A DNA stretch of 44,381 nt from NCBI GenBank assembly GCA_937910875.1, contig CALENA010000014.1, positions 1 through 44,381 on the forward strand, in the 5' to 3' direction. This stretch comes from an uncultured Desulfobulbaceae bacterium (GTDB lineage Bacteria; Desulfobacterota; Desulfobulbia; Desulfobulbales; Desulfocapsaceae). The notes below the pieces were generated by a model. It saw nothing but the letters and a program-made list of their open reading frames with translations. It was not told where the DNA came from and did no database searches. Shown here in pieces: positions 44,305 through 44,381 of this stretch (positions are counted from its first letter, which is position 1; every line of letters starts with the position of its first letter). The position numbers were made by a program, and so were the translations under genes.

Positions 44305-44381
44305 GGGCAAAAGTCGGTCAGGGCGGTCTGGAGCTTCGAGAGCTGAAACTGCCGGTATGGCATGGTGGTGCCATGGCGCAA

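Overview
The window reads as a gene-dense chromosomal segment of a Gram-negative, anaerobe-type deltaproteobacterium. A Desulfobacterota / Desulfobulbales-like sulfate- or sulfur-metabolising organism is my best guess. The reasons are an F1Fo ATP synthase operon that starts with two b-type subunits and lacks a and c, an acs / CBS-DUF294 / DnaQ-like exonuclease / DUF4212 / Na+-solute symporter acetate module, a DUF2318 metal-trafficking operon, a periplasmic CxxCH sensor cyclase and an outer-membrane TolC/RND system. The taxon is an inference from gene content, not from a marker comparison. I see no phage, insertion sequence, CRISPR array, rRNA or tRNA.

Layout. (1) 1-3.5 kb, minus strand: a metal-trafficking operon with a secreted HMA protein, a secreted DUF2318 protein, a membrane-anchored small protein and a FtsX/MacB-like ABC permease. 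Its intergenic spaces are unusually rich in structured repeats. (2) 3.5-15.8 kb, minus strand: a sigma54 two-component pair, TrmJ, a coiled-coil membrane protein, an RND/adaptor/TolC tripartite efflux system and RNase R. (3) 16.0-20.8 kb: a long RelA/SpoT homologue whose synthetase site looks dead, then on the minus strand aat, a zinc-ribbon/TSCPD protein, an ArsR regulator with BigR/SqrR-like cysteine spacing plus a DUF2892 protein, and an unknown membrane protein. (4) 21.0-28.4 kb, plus strand: acetate activation, uptake and its putative sensory partners, ending at a strong terminator. (5) 28.4-31.7 kb: an isochorismatase-family hydrolase and alaS. (6) 31.8-37.95 kb: atpF'-atpF-atpH-atpA-atpG-atpD-atpC with a promoter and a terminator. 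(7) 38.0-44.3 kb: an orphan GltD-like flavoprotein, a secreted DUF1566 protein, a di-CxxCH sensor diguanylate cyclase and an AMIN/amidase_3 cell-wall hydrolase.

How it fits together. The acetate module would take up acetate with Na+, activate it to acetyl-CoA and couple this to a nucleotide-sensing protein; the ATP synthase supplies or consumes ATP. The HMA/DUF2318/permease operon resembles the non-ATPase part of known iron/copper trafficking systems, and its ATPase would be expected just beyond the left edge. The items most worth a second look are a 97-bp dispersed repeat (four copies, all just 3' of genes), the metal operon with its unusual Cys-rich tail, the hydrolase-only RSH, the c-heme-type diguanylate cyclase and the sulfide-sensor-like ArsR/DUF2892 pair.
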